Positions 25,405 through 33,258 of a stretch of DNA of 64,000 bases are shown here, one piece after another. Where the stretch lies: assembly GCA_001931535.1 (NCBI GenBank), contig CP016211.1, positions 12,198,377 through 12,262,376 on the forward strand. Direction: 5' to 3'. The first letter of the stretch is position 1. Every line of letters begins with the position of its first letter. The notes below the pieces were generated by a model. It saw nothing but the letters and a program-made list of their open reading frames with translations. It made no database searches and was not told where the DNA came from. Source of the stretch: Minicystis rosea. Its GTDB lineage: Bacteria; Myxococcota_A; Polyangia; Polyangiales; Polyangiaceae. A program made the translations under genes and the position numbers.

Positions 25405-26748
25405 TCACCAACCGGCGAAGCGCAGTTTGCACGGACGGTCGGAGGGAGGAGGCCCGCCGTCGCCGAGCCATATGCCCTCTAAGTAGAGTGTGCGGGAACG
25501 CGGGTAGGGATCGACGTCCTGCAGCTCCACGGTCGCTGTCCCGTCGCCCGAGAACCCTGCTGGCGCTTTCGAAGGGGAAAGCTCGCGCATCGAGATTCGG
25601 CCGCTGGCGCGATCGTACGCGTAGGTCCCGTTGATCTCGCGCACCGTCTGTTCTTGTTCGATGCGCGCGCGCCACATGTCGTCGGATCCGAAGACGAGGC
25701 GACGGACGCGGTCCGTCGTGCGAATGAGACCTGAACACGGTTCTTCGGCAACCTGTTGCCACGAGCCGATCAAGGGACGCTCGTCCTGTCGGTAGATCGT
25801 CACCCGACCGCGGAAGGGCCAGCGTTCGGGACCAACCTCGGCGGTGACGTCGAGCACCGTGCGATCGGGCGCGTTCGGTGACAGCGTGAGCACACCCGTG
25901 TCGTTCTCAATCATCGCGAGCGAGCTCGCCGCGACGGACCAATGCACGTTCGTGGAGTAGGTGCGTAGGGGCCAATCGATGCGTCGATTCGCCATCGCGA
26001 GGACGAGCCGCGTACCGGCGGCCGCATGTGCTTCACGGGGAGCTTGGAGGCTAAGCCGTTGCGGGCCCAGTGCGATCATCTCGAGATCGTCGCGGGGCGC
26101 GAGGGCGACGGCCGAAGCGCGCGGCGGGATACGCGGGATGTACCATGCGGCCGCCGCGAGGATCCCAAGCGTGAGGATCGCGAGAGCGTACTTCGCAAGG
26201 ATGCTGCGATGAGGGCGGGCGTGGAGAGCGTGACGGATCGACCCGACGAGGATCACGAGGCCGATGGCGATCGCGAGGGCGATGCGCGACCCGTGGCGCA
26301 CGGGCGGACCGAGCGTGACGGTGATGGAGGTCGCCGTGCTCTGGTGGAAGAACGCTTCGACCTTCCACCGGGCCGCATCATATTGTGCATGCGGGGCGCG
26401 TGCTCGGCCGAGCGTCACCCAGCCTTCTTCGCTGTCTCGGGTCTCGGTATGGAGGCGGACGCTCACGTCTTCGTTGTCGACGTCATGTCGCTCGACATCG
26501 ATGGAGGGACCGTACGTGTTGATGGTCTCGGCCACTCGGTACCGCGGGGAGAGCAGGCTATCCGTCTCGGCGCTGCACGGGAGCGTGGGCCCAACGCGGG
26601 CGCAGGTGAGGGTGAGTGTCGTGGCTCGCAGGTCGAGATAGATGAAGACCGACACGAGAAGGATGAGGAGGGCGGCGATCGCGTGTGGCTGCTGGGGCCT
26701 TGAACCGCGTGTCCACCCTAGGCCACCGTCTCGCTGTGAGGGCATCAT
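25405..26748 (-). CDS. Three-TM protein with large extracytoplasmic part, unknown function
   Basis: 447 residues. A hydrophobic segment at about 24-41 (IAALLILLVSVFIYLDL) is followed by a 110-residue domain. Two more segments follow near 155-172 (ALAIAIGLVILVGSI) and 187-205 (ALAILTLGILAAAAWYI). The remaining 240 residues are beta-rich with a Cys pair (EEPCSGLI, RPCKLRF). I recognise no family. The start is uncertain, as no ribosome site precedes the ATG pair at 26748. It follows the metalloprotease gene by 27 bp on the same strand. A membrane immunity or secretion role is only a guess from position. Upstream 25240-25404 shows nothing. Confidence 0.7.
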   Translation of the reverse strand: MMPSQRDGGLGWTRGSRPQQPHAIAALLILLVSVFIYLDLRATTLTLTCARVGPTLPCSAETDSLLSPRYRVAETINTYGPSIDVERHDVDNEDVSVRLHTETRDSEEGWVTLGRARAPHAQYDAARWKVEAFFHQSTATSITVTLGPPVRHGSRIALAIAIGLVILVGSIRHALHARPHRSILAKYALAILTLGILAAAAWYIPRIPPRASAVALAPRDDLEMIALGPQRLSLQAPREAHAAAGTRLVLAMANRRIDWPLRTYSTNVHWSVAASSLAMIENDTGVLTLSPNAPDRTVLDVTAEVGPERWPFRGRVTIYRQDERPLIGSWQQVAEEPCSGLIRTTDRVRRLVFGSDDMWRARIEQEQTVREINGTYAYDRASGRISMRELSPSKAPAGFSGDGTATVELQDVDPYPRSRTLYLEGIWLGDGGPPPSDRPCKLRFAGW

Positions 26749-26775
26749 GGATGGGTGGGGCGGGGCGGTGAATAG

Positions 26776-27606
26776 CTATGGCTCTGCACGGAGTACGGCG
26801 GTCGGCGTGATGACCCATTCCTGGATTTCTGTTGCCTTGCGCAACGCTTCCAAGAATACGACGCCGTGCTCCGGCAGGACTTTGTACGGGCCGCCGTCAC
26901 GAGGGACCATCACCATGATGCTTTCTGGCGGACATTGCCCCCGGATCACCGGGTGATTGAATTCGCGCTCGACGAGATGGCTATGGGTAGCCAGAGGGGG
27001 TTTCCCCTCTTCACGGTACTCGTCACCCAGGCCGAGCATGTGACCTGCTTCGTGACGTGCCGCCCAATCGGCGACGTCCTTAATCTGCAGCGTGACTTTG
27101 TGGGTCAGGCCGTCTTTGACGGAGCTTCTCTGCTCTTCATCGGTGTCGATTTCGCCTTTCCAGACGTGGACGGAATAGTGCACGGATTCCCGTTCCTGAG
27201 CTTCGACGAAGCGTACGACGGGCCATGCAACGACCGAGGACCAACCCTGCTTTTTGCAGAGGAACGAGTGCTGGAGCGACCAATATTCTGACGTTTGAGC
27301 AAGGAACTGCGCCTTGAAGGCGTCCATTTCGTCATCGGTCCACACCGCAGTTCCCCGGACGTTCTCACCCGCCTTTGTCTTTGGATGGGTAGGGTGCGGC
27401 AAGAAGACCCAGCACTTGCCGTTAAGGAACTTGAAAAAGACTCTTACGGTGATTTTTACCGTGCCTGTGTGGCGCGAGTAGCGGAGGTCGAAATGCCCAC
27501 CACCGGTGGACGAGACGTAATCGTCGACCCAGTAGAGCCCGGCATCGTGTGCGATGACCGTGGTGTCACCCTTGGTGCCAGGCTTGGCTTTGATCGGATT
27601 ACCCAC
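26776..27606 (-). CDS. HExxH zinc metalloprotease-like protein
   Basis: 276 residues from a GTG at 27606, with GAGGAG at good spacing. The zinc motif HEAGHMLGLGDEY near residue 186 gives HExxHxxGxxD, as in metzincin-like peptidases with Asp as third ligand. A Pro/Met segment further on (PESIMVMVPRDGGPYKVLPEH) is in the position of a Met-turn. There is no signal peptide. Base composition is less GC-rich than the neighbours. It lies between a LysM/peptidoglycan-binding gene (69 bp upstream) and a membrane protein gene. Such pairing is seen for effectors of contractile secretion systems, but no such system is in the window. Confidence 0.78.
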   Translation of the reverse strand: MGNPIKAKPGTKGDTTVIAHDAGLYWVDDYVSSTGGGHFDLRYSRHTGTVKITVRVFFKFLNGKCWVFLPHPTHPKTKAGENVRGTAVWTDDEMDAFKAQFLAQTSEYWSLQHSFLCKKQGWSSVVAWPVVRFVEAQERESVHYSVHVWKGEIDTDEEQRSSVKDGLTHKVTLQIKDVADWAARHEAGHMLGLGDEYREEGKPPLATHSHLVEREFNHPVIRGQCPPESIMVMVPRDGGPYKVLPEHGVVFLEALRKATEIQEWVITPTAVLRAEP

Positions 27607-27675
27607 GAGAAGTCTCCTCGCACGCTTCAGTGTGCGTCTGCGGCACGAAATACATCGCCGTCTGTGTAGCAGGCA

Positions 27676-28338
27676 TCATGAACCATGTGCTTTCTGGAGC
27701 GCGCTGCGTGTTTCATCGTCGACGATGCCAGTCGGCTTGATGCCCTGCGTGTACTGAAAGATGGCGATGGCTTGTGCCAATTGCTCGTTCTGGGAAGCTG
27801 AGCCCGATGGGCTGACATCGGCGGCACCCAACCGCGGCAAATAGCCGAGATGCTCGAGGCGCGCTGCAACCCCGGAGGGTTCGTCGATCGGATCGAGGTG
27901 TCCGATCATCACCTGATGCGTCATCCCTTGATCCGGAAACTCGAGCGCGACCTCGGCGACATGGGCGGGGACGCTCAGCGTGAGCCGCCCCTCATCGTCG
28001 GTTGTACCTTCGGTCGGGGTGGCGCCGCCTCCAGCGATGAAACGAGCGGCTGCCAAAGGACCGTCGATACCCATAAAGCGCAGGCTGACAGGAACCCTCG
28101 GGATACGAGCGATGTACCGATTCACCGCCCCTTTGACAATGGGCAGAGCCTCACGCGCGGGCTTCGGAATGTACAGGATATCGCCCGGCGCGAGAACGTT
28201 GTTGTCCGTGCGTAGGTTTCGCAGGGCCTCGTTCTTCGCATCGTTCCAGACCTCATCCGCGTCGAATCCGTGGAGCGCTGCCAGTTTGAGTAGATAGTCA
28301 CCCTGACGAACGACATAGGGGATCAGCTCTCTGGGCAT
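27676..28338 (-). CDS. LysM plus peptidoglycan-binding-domain protein
   Basis: 220 residues. The ATG at 28338 has GAGGAG 6 nt upstream; frame before it is not coding-like. A LysM domain occupies about 5-60 (YVVRQGDYLLKLAALHGF and NVLAPGDILYIPKP). The middle is a beta-rich domain (RFIAGGGATPTEGTTDDEG). The last 65 residues form a PG_binding_1-like domain (AARLEHLGYLPR and IAIFQYTQGIKPTGIVDDET). No signal peptide is present, so it is not a plain wall protein. LysM proteins without signals occur as adaptors in T6SS or eCIS effector loci. It leads the metalloprotease cassette. Confidence 0.82.
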   Translation of the reverse strand: MPRELIPYVVRQGDYLLKLAALHGFDADEVWNDAKNEALRNLRTDNNVLAPGDILYIPKPAREALPIVKGAVNRYIARIPRVPVSLRFMGIDGPLAAARFIAGGGATPTEGTTDDEGRLTLSVPAHVAEVALEFPDQGMTHQVMIGHLDPIDEPSGVAARLEHLGYLPRLGAADVSPSGSASQNEQLAQAIAIFQYTQGIKPTGIVDDETRSALQKAHGS

Positions 28339-28461
28339 TCGTTGCTCCTCGGGGGACCGCCATTCTACATTCAGGTGGGGGGCCGGACGGAACCCACTGC
28401 AGCCCATCTTCGCCAGCGAACCAGTGTTGCTGGTTGCCATCGACGAGCCACCCTCGTCCTC

Positions 28462-29124
28462 CTAACCCCTTCTCCACCGCACCGGCAGCGCCCTCGTCTC
28501 CGTGCGCTCCACGCGCTCGCCCGCATGGATGTCGTGGTACGTGACCTCGCCGCGCACGAGGTCGACGATCGCGAAGCAAGGCCGGTGGTAGCGGAACAAG
28601 GTGCCGGCGTTGACGACGGTGAGGCGGCCGTCGGTCCAGAGCGCGCGATGGTGGGTGTGGCCGTTGAGCACGAGGAGAGGGCAGTCCTCTTCGAGGAGCG
28701 CGGCCATCGAGGGATCGCGAAAGAGGGCGAGCGTGTCGGCGTCGGGGTCGATGGAGGCCATGTCGTCGTCGAGCAGGCCGTGGCAGACGAGGATGTCGCC
28801 GGCGGCGCCCGCGGCCATGCGGATCGTGGGCGGCAGCGAGGCGATGAAGCGGTGCGCGTCTTGGCCGAGCGCGGTGTGCGCGTGCGGGAGATCGCGCATC
28901 GTGCCGGCGAGGTACCAGCGCTCGTGGTTGCCGCGGACGGCGAGCGCAGAGGCTTCGGCGAGCAGGGCGCAGCAGCGATCGATGTCGCCCTGACCGTCGA
29001 CGATGTCGCCCACGGAGACGATGCCGTCGACGCCTGCGTCGCCGAAGACGCGAAGCGCGAGGGCGAGGGACGCATCCTCGGCGTGGATGTCACCGAGCAG
29101 GCCGATGCGCGTGAGCGTCGTCAT
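28462..29124 (-). CDS. Calcineurin-like metallophosphoesterase
   Basis: 220 residues from the ATG at 29124. All five metal motifs are visible: GDIHAE near the start, GDIVDG, GNHERW, the DILVCHG segment and NGHTHHRAL. This matches the YfcE/MJ0936-like cytoplasmic phosphodiesterases of about 200 residues. The substrate is unknown; members cleave cyclic or model phosphodiesters. It is preceded on the same strand by the crotonase gene, with 85 bp between them, but no shared pathway is evident. Confidence 0.9.
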   Translation of the reverse strand: MTTLTRIGLLGDIHAEDASLALALRVFGDAGVDGIVSVGDIVDGQGDIDRCCALLAEASALAVRGNHERWYLAGTMRDLPHAHTALGQDAHRFIASLPPTIRMAAGAAGDILVCHGLLDDDMASIDPDADTLALFRDPSMAALLEEDCPLLVLNGHTHHRALWTDGRLTVVNAGTLFRYHRPCFAIVDLVRGEVTYHDIHAGERVERTETRALPVRWRRG

Positions 29125-29209
29125 GATCGAGGCCTCGCGAGGATGGGCGCTTGATGAAGGTGAAGGCCGCGTGGCGTGCGGCGCGCGGCGGACGAGCGAT
29201 GCGCGAGGA

Positions 29210-29992
29210 TCAGCGGCCGGTGAATTTGGCGGCGCGGCGCTCGAGGAAGGAGGCGAGGCCTTCCTTGGCGTCCTCGCTCACGAGCAGCGGCGCGAGGTCT
29301 GCGAGCAGGCGTTTCTCGGCGGCGGCTTCGCCTTCTTCGCGGGCGCGGCGGGCGGAGAGGATGGTGGCGCGCACGCCGAGCGGGGCCTGCGCGGCGATGG
29401 TCTCGGCGATGGCGACGGCGCGGTCGAGCTCTTGGCCGCGGTCCGCGAGCTCTTGGACGAAGCCGATGCGGTGGGCTTCCTCGGCGCTGAATTCGTCGCC
29501 GGTGAGGAGCCAGCGCATGGCGTTGGCCCAGCCGACCTCGCGCGGGAGGCGGGTGGTGGCGCCGCCGACGGGGTAGATGCCGCGCTTGATCTCGATCTGC
29601 CCGAAGCGCGTGCCGCGGGCGGCGACGCGGATGTCGGTGGCGAGCATCAGCTCGATGCCGATGGTGAAGCAGATGCCCTGCACGGCGGAGACGACGGGCT
29701 TGTCGAGGCGGTCGCCGGCGAGGCCGAGGGGATCGATGCCGCCCTCGGGGACGCTCCACGCGCCGCTCGCGAAGACGGGCGTGAAGGCGGCGAGATCGAG
29801 CCCGGCGGTGAAGTGATCGCCGTGCGCGAAGAGGACGCCGGCGCGCAGCTCGTCGTCGTGCGCGAGGGTGGCGTAGGCGCGGGCCAACGCGTGGTACATG
29901 GCCACGTCGAACGCGTTGCGCTTCGCTGCACGATCGAGGCCGATGAGGAGCACGTGCCCACGCTTCTCGACGGTGACTTTGCCTTCGCTCAT
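29210..29992 (-). CDS. Enoyl-CoA hydratase/isomerase (crotonase) family protein
   Basis: 260 residues from the ATG at 29992. The crotonase fold is clear: AAKRNAFDVAMYHAL, the oxyanion-hole segment HGDHFTAGLDL, KPVVSAVQGICFTIGIELML, and FGQIEIKRGIYPVGGATTRL, where the catalytic-Glu region lies. The C-terminal helix with ERRAAKFTGR is usual. It would act on acyl-CoA thioesters. The exact reaction cannot be set from sequence. No fatty-acid gene is adjacent. The reading frame upstream of 29992 enters repeat DNA and is not coding. Confidence 0.9.
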   Translation of the reverse strand: MSEGKVTVEKRGHVLLIGLDRAAKRNAFDVAMYHALARAYATLAHDDELRAGVLFAHGDHFTAGLDLAAFTPVFASGAWSVPEGGIDPLGLAGDRLDKPVVSAVQGICFTIGIELMLATDIRVAARGTRFGQIEIKRGIYPVGGATTRLPREVGWANAMRWLLTGDEFSAEEAHRIGFVQELADRGQELDRAVAIAETIAAQAPLGVRATILSARRAREEGEAAAEKRLLADLAPLLVSEDAKEGLASFLERRAAKFTGR

Positions 29993-30051
29993 GGCCGGTG
30001 AGGATAGCGGTGTCCGCGCCGCGCGCCCATGGGCTCGAGCTCGCACTCGAA

Positions 30052-30208
30052 GCAGCGGCAGCAGCCGCGCACGCAGTAAGCGGGCGTGGCAAGCGGATGG
30101 GGCCACGCTCCACGAGGAGCGGGAGCGTCGATGACGCCGGTGCTTGGGGAGGCGTGAGAGCGGCGAGGGCCAGTGCCCGCTCCCTGCGGTCACGGCTGCT
30201 GCCGATGC
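30052..30208. repeat. Structured repeat element 1 (157 bp)
   Basis: Terminal inverted repeats at 30052-30069 and 30191-30208 pair with a few mismatches. Inside are AGCGGGC/GCCCGCT arms and a GCTCC-ACGA-GGAGC hairpin. The same unit recurs at 30231-30388. The ends resemble the outer arms of the hairpin at 21826-23575 (GCAGCCGCG and CGCGGCTGC). The gap 29993-30428 contains nothing beyond these two units. Confidence 0.7.
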
Positions 30209-30230
30209 CATCACCCCGGCCGCAGTCGAA

Positions 30231-30388
30231 GCAACGGCAGCAGCCGCGCACGAAGTAAGCGGGCCCTGGCAAGCGGATGGGGCCACGCTCCATGAGGAGC
30301 GGGAGCGTCGATGACGCCGGTGCTCGGGGAGGCGTGGGAGCGGCGAGGGCCAGTGCCCGCTCCCTGCGGTCGCGGCTGCTGCCGTTGC
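30231..30388. repeat. Structured repeat element 2 (158 bp)
   Basis: The terminal inverted repeats at 30231-30248 and 30371-30388 are perfect over 18 bp (GCAACGGCAGCAGCCGCG and its complement). The unit is a near copy of 30052-30208 in the same orientation, 179-180 bp apart, with a few substitutions that keep the ends paired. Confidence 0.75.
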
Positions 30389-30428
30389 CAGGCGCATGGC
30401 CGCGTTCGCGGCAGCGGTGGCAAGGGAA

Positions 30429-30866
30429 TCAGTGGCAGTGGAGGGCTACGTCCACGCGCGTGAATTGGTCGCCCTCGGGCTCGACGTCATTCACCGGGTC
30501 GCAGTTGTCGGCGCTCACCTTCACGACGTAAGGACCGGCTGTGCAACTGAAGGTGCCGGTGTAGCGGAGCTCGGCCGCGAAGAGCACGCTGCCCGCCGCG
30601 ACGTCGGGCGCCGAGATGCTGCAGACCTGGAGCGCGTTGGGATCGTCGCAGGGCGGGAGGTCCGTGCAGGATGTCGCGTTGGTCTCTTCGGTCTGATCGC
30701 AGACCTGGACGCGCAGGTTGACCGCGGTCACGTCGGGCGTGACCACGATGTGAGCGACGCCGGGGCCGAACGTGAACTCGCACGACTCGCAGCCCGCGGC
30801 GCCGAGGCCGAGGAGCGAGGTCACGAGCGTCGCGACGAGGAAGAAAAGAGAAGAAGCACGGCGCAT
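30429..30866 (-). CDS. Small Cys-rich lipoprotein
   Basis: 145 residues from the ATG at 30866. The N-terminus (RRASSLFFLVATLVTSLLGL) leads to the lipobox AAGC. The mature part is a single beta-rich domain with ten or so Cys, including CESCEF, CTDLPPCDDP, FSCTAGPY and DNCDP, so disulfides are likely. I recognise no family. The ribosome site is weak, and a GTG about 8 codons upstream could also serve. It is the last host gene before the left end of the serine recombinase element; 30867-30984 shows nothing but 8-bp GCAAAGAC-like repeats near its end. Confidence 0.7.
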   Translation of the reverse strand: MRRASSLFFLVATLVTSLLGLGAAGCESCEFTFGPGVAHIVVTPDVTAVNLRVQVCDQTEETNATSCTDLPPCDDPNALQVCSISAPDVAAGSVLFAAELRYTGTFSCTAGPYVVKVSADNCDPVNDVEPEGDQFTRVDVALHCH

Positions 30867-30984
30867 GAACCGCAGGATCGCGGCACGCACGCCGTCGCGC
30901 AAGGTGCCGGCAGGGACCGCGCGACGGTGGCCGGATCGCTCTGTCCTCGCTCGAACCAGACCGGATTCAACGCAAAGTCGCAAA

Positions 30985-31009
30985 GACGCCTCTAATACAA
31001 TCGACAAAT
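30985..31009. other. Left attachment arm of the serine recombinase element
   Basis: This 25-bp arm matches the reverse complement of 32959-32983 at 21 of 25 positions; both contain CAATCGACAAAT facing inward. The CGCC at 30987-30990 is repeated directly at 32980-32983 and is the likely crossover overlap. Confidence 0.65.
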
Positions 31010-31129
31010 TCCACTGGCGGGAAGAGATCCCCCGCTCGGTCTTCACGCACCGCTGGGCACCTCAGGCGCGGGTGAGCTCGGACGTCGGGGCTCGCTCGGT
31101 GGCTTCCGAGCTCCACGAGGGGCGGCAGC

Positions 31130-31345
31130 ATGTTGGTAGCGCCGAGCCTCATGCGACGCAGACGATGCGTGCACGGGGTGTTCGAGCCGACGAGGCTCTC
31201 GCCGGAGCACCTGCACCACGCTTACGAGCAGGTCGTTCCATCGGCTCGGCGCGAGGTCCGGCAAGGAGATGAGCGAGGCGAGCGGCAGGCGCAGCGCGTG
31301 GGCGCGAGACCGGGTCGTCGTTGTCGACAGAGGGAGGCGTCATGA
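31130..31345 (+). CDS. Small ORF coupled to the serine recombinase
   Basis: 71 residues, basic (about 18 Arg), from the ATG at 31130 with GAGGGG at good spacing. Its TGA stop overlaps the recombinase ATG at 31342 (ATGA), which argues that it is translated. The middle (FEPTRLSPEHLHHAYEQV) reads like a folded helical segment; the C-terminal half is Arg/Gln-rich and less convincing. No known family is recognised. It may assist integration or excision, as small directionality factors do, or may act only as a coupling leader. The 120 bp before it (31010-31129) hold no ORF I trust. Confidence 0.5.
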   Translation: MLVAPSLMRRRRCVHGVFEPTRLSPEHLHHAYEQVVPSARREVRQGDERGERQAQRVGARPGRRCRQREAS

Positions 31346-33258
31346 TGCGAGTGGCGTTGTACGCACGCGTTTCGTCGGAGCGACAAGCGCAACAAGAGAC
31401 CATCGACAGCCAGCTCGTGGCGCTTCGACAGCGCGCAACCGCGCAAGGCTGTGCCCTGCTGCCGGACGACGAGTATGTCGATGATGGCTACAGCGGAGCG
31501 ACGCTGGCGCGGCCTGCGTTGGAGAGGCTTCGCGATCGGATCGCGGAGGGAGTCGTGGATCGACTCTACATCGACTGTCCCGATCGGCTGTCGCGGCGCT
31601 ACGCCTACCAGGTACTCCTGCTCGAGGAGTTCAAGGCGCGCGGTGTCGAGGTCGTCTTCCTGCAGCGCGCCTCGGGACAGAGTGCCGAAGACACGCTCCT
31701 GATCCAGGTCCAAGGCATGCTGGCCGAGTACGAGCGGGCACGGCTCGCCGAGCGATGTCGTCGCGGCAAGCTGCATCAAGCGCGCAGTGGCAAGGTCAAT
31801 CCGCTGTCGTCGGCGCCGTACGGCTACCGCTATGTGCGCCGCTCGGATGCGGCCCCGGCAAGCTTCGACGTGGAGTTGTCGGAAGCGAAGGTGGTACGCG
31901 AGATCTTCGATGCCTTCGTGCATCAGCAGAGGTCGCTGTACGCGATCGCGCACGCTCTCGAGGAGCGAGGCATCCCGACGCGCAAAGGGGCGCACTGGGC
32001 AGCGTCCACGCTCTACGCCATGCTCAAGAACCCGGCGTACGCAGGCAAGGCCGCCTACGGAAAGACCGAGGTTACCGAGGCGGAGCCGCGCCCGGCTGCG
32101 CGTTCGCGGCGTGCCTCGTCCCGCCCCTTTCGCGCGCACCGGCGCACGTCGCCCAAGCGGTGGATCTCGATCGAGGTGCCCGCGCTCGTCTCCACAGAGC
32201 TCTTTTCTGCTGCGCAGGAGCAGCTCGCCCGCAATCAACAACAGTCTCTGCGTCGCGCGCCGCCGCAGACCTTTCTGCTGCAGGGGCTCGTGCGGTGTGC
32301 GCTCTGTGGCCACGCGTTCTGCGGCAGGACGAGCAAGGACCCCAAGCGTGGGGCGACGCATCGCTACTATGCCTGTCGACATCCGGCCGCGTTGCGACAA
32401 GGCATCGCGCGCGCGTGCACCAACCCGACGGTACGCGCCGAGGAGCTGGACGCGCAGGTCTGGTCGTCCGTCTGTCAGGTGCTGCAAGAGCCGGAACGGC
32501 TCGAACACGAGTGGCGTTGCCGCATGGAAGCCGACGGCACCATGGTGGATGCACGCGCTGAGCAAGCTCGTGCGCAACGCTGGCTCGCGGCGCAGGAACG
32601 CATCCACCAGCGTCTGCTCGACGCCTATGAAGCCGGCGCCCTGTCGCTCGAAGAGCTCACGGCGCGCGTGCCGCGGATCCGCGAGCGGCTCCAGCGCGCA
32701 CAAGAGATGGTCCAAGCGGCCGACGCAGCCGTCGCCGAAACCACGGTGCTGCACGCCGTCGTGGGGCGCCTGCAAGACTTCTCGCAGCACGTGCGCGAGG
32801 GGCTGGAACGACTCGACTGGAGCGCGCGCCAGCACCTGATCCGCACCCTCGTCAGCAGGGTGGAGCTCGACGAGGAGAAGGTGACCGTCATCTATCGGCT
32901 GCCGCCGCCCGGCCGCGGACCGGCACCAGCAGAACAGGAAGGCTCAGCAGTAGGGGCGATTTGTCGATTGAGTTTGAGGCGCCAAGATGCAAAGACGCAA
33001 AAAGTAAAGAGGCTCAATCTCCCCCCCGCCTTTTTGCATCTTTGCGCCCCCGCGCCTTGCGTTCCCTCGCTCGCTCCCATCGAGCCGGCGCTGCGAGCGA
33101 GCGCAACGAGCCTCGTCTCTCCCGCGCCTTTTTGCGTCTTTGCGACTTTGCGACTTTGCGTTCCTTCTCTCTCCGATCTTGCTTCGTCGGGCCGAGCGAC
33201 GCTGCGCGGGCGATCGATCACCAGGGATCGAACGCGTCGCGGATGCGGTCGCCGGTGA
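31342..33258 (+). CDS. Large serine recombinase, ORF reading on into host DNA
   Basis: 638 residues from the ATG at 31342 (GGGAGG upstream). The resolvase domain (about 1-150) has YARVSSERQ with catalytic Ser11. The recombinase domain follows (about 155-290, PYGYRYVRR and LYAMLKNPAYAGKAAYG). A zinc beta-ribbon has Cys319, Cys322, Cys345 and Cys359, then a coiled coil spans about 400-480. The normal end is probably near VIYRLPPPGRG, about residue 526. The right arm of the element begins at codon 540, and the last 91 codons lie in flanking repeat DNA, overlapping the GH57 gene end. The tail looks non-native, caused by loss or lack of a stop. Confidence 0.9.
   Translation: MMRVALYARVSSERQAQQETIDSQLVALRQRATAQGCALLPDDEYVDDGYSGATLARPALERLRDRIAEGVVDRLYIDCPDRLSRRYAYQVLLLEEFKARGVEVVFLQRASGQSAEDTLLIQVQGMLAEYERARLAERCRRGKLHQARSGKVNPLSSAPYGYRYVRRSDAAPASFDVELSEAKVVREIFDAFVHQQRSLYAIAHALEERGIPTRKGAHWAASTLYAMLKNPAYAGKAAYGKTEVTEAEPRPAARSRRASSRPFRAHRRTSPKRWISIEVPALVSTELFSAAQEQLARNQQQSLRRAPPQTFLLQGLVRCALCGHAFCGRTSKDPKRGATHRYYACRHPAALRQGIARACTNPTVRAEELDAQVWSSVCQVLQEPERLEHEWRCRMEADGTMVDARAEQARAQRWLAAQERIHQRLLDAYEAGALSLEELTARVPRIRERLQRAQEMVQAADAAVAETTVLHAVVGRLQDFSQHVREGLERLDWSARQHLIRTLVSRVELDEEKVTVIYRLPPPGRGPAPAEQEGSAVGAICRLSLRRQDAKTQKVKRLNLPPAFLHLCAPAPCVPSLAPIEPALRASATSLVSPAPFCVFATLRLCVPSLSDLASSGRATLRGRSITRDRTRRGCGRR
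32959..32983. other. Right attachment arm of the serine recombinase element
   Basis: Inverted partner of 30985-31009, lying inside the recombinase reading frame. Beyond it, 32984-33019 continues the GCAAAGAC-like 8-bp repeats that also end at 30986 on the other side. Confidence 0.65.
32984..33170. repeat. GCAAAGAC-type 8-bp repeats in both orientations
   Basis: Units of GCAAAGAC/GCAAAGTC occur here on the plus strand (32984-33019) and in inverted form (around 33031-33055 and 33128-33165). The same units lie at 30971-30986 left of the element. Similar TTTGCGTC-type intergenic repeats are widespread in bacteria. They appear to be the target of the element. Confidence 0.6.

Larger units (their letters stand above)
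30991..32983 (+). mobile_element. Minimal serine-recombinase element (1993 bp)
   Basis: The unit is bounded by inverted arms (30985-31009 and 32959-32983) and a direct CGCC. It contains only a 71-residue ORF and a large serine recombinase gene. Removing it with one CGCC joins the flanks into a regular array of 8-bp GCAAAGAC-like units, so the boundary appears exact. Inverted arms just inside both ends are what a serine integrase leaves after integrating through an imperfectly palindromic attP. The name and mobility are inference. Confidence 0.65.

Noticed and set aside
28339..28440. N-terminal extension of the LysM protein to 28440
   Set aside because: The added residues do not look coding, and the ATG at 28338 has a strong GAGGAG ribosome site.
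29993..30397. N-terminal extension of the crotonase into the repeats
   Set aside because: The frame only reads through two copies of a structured repeat; crotonase homology starts after 29992.
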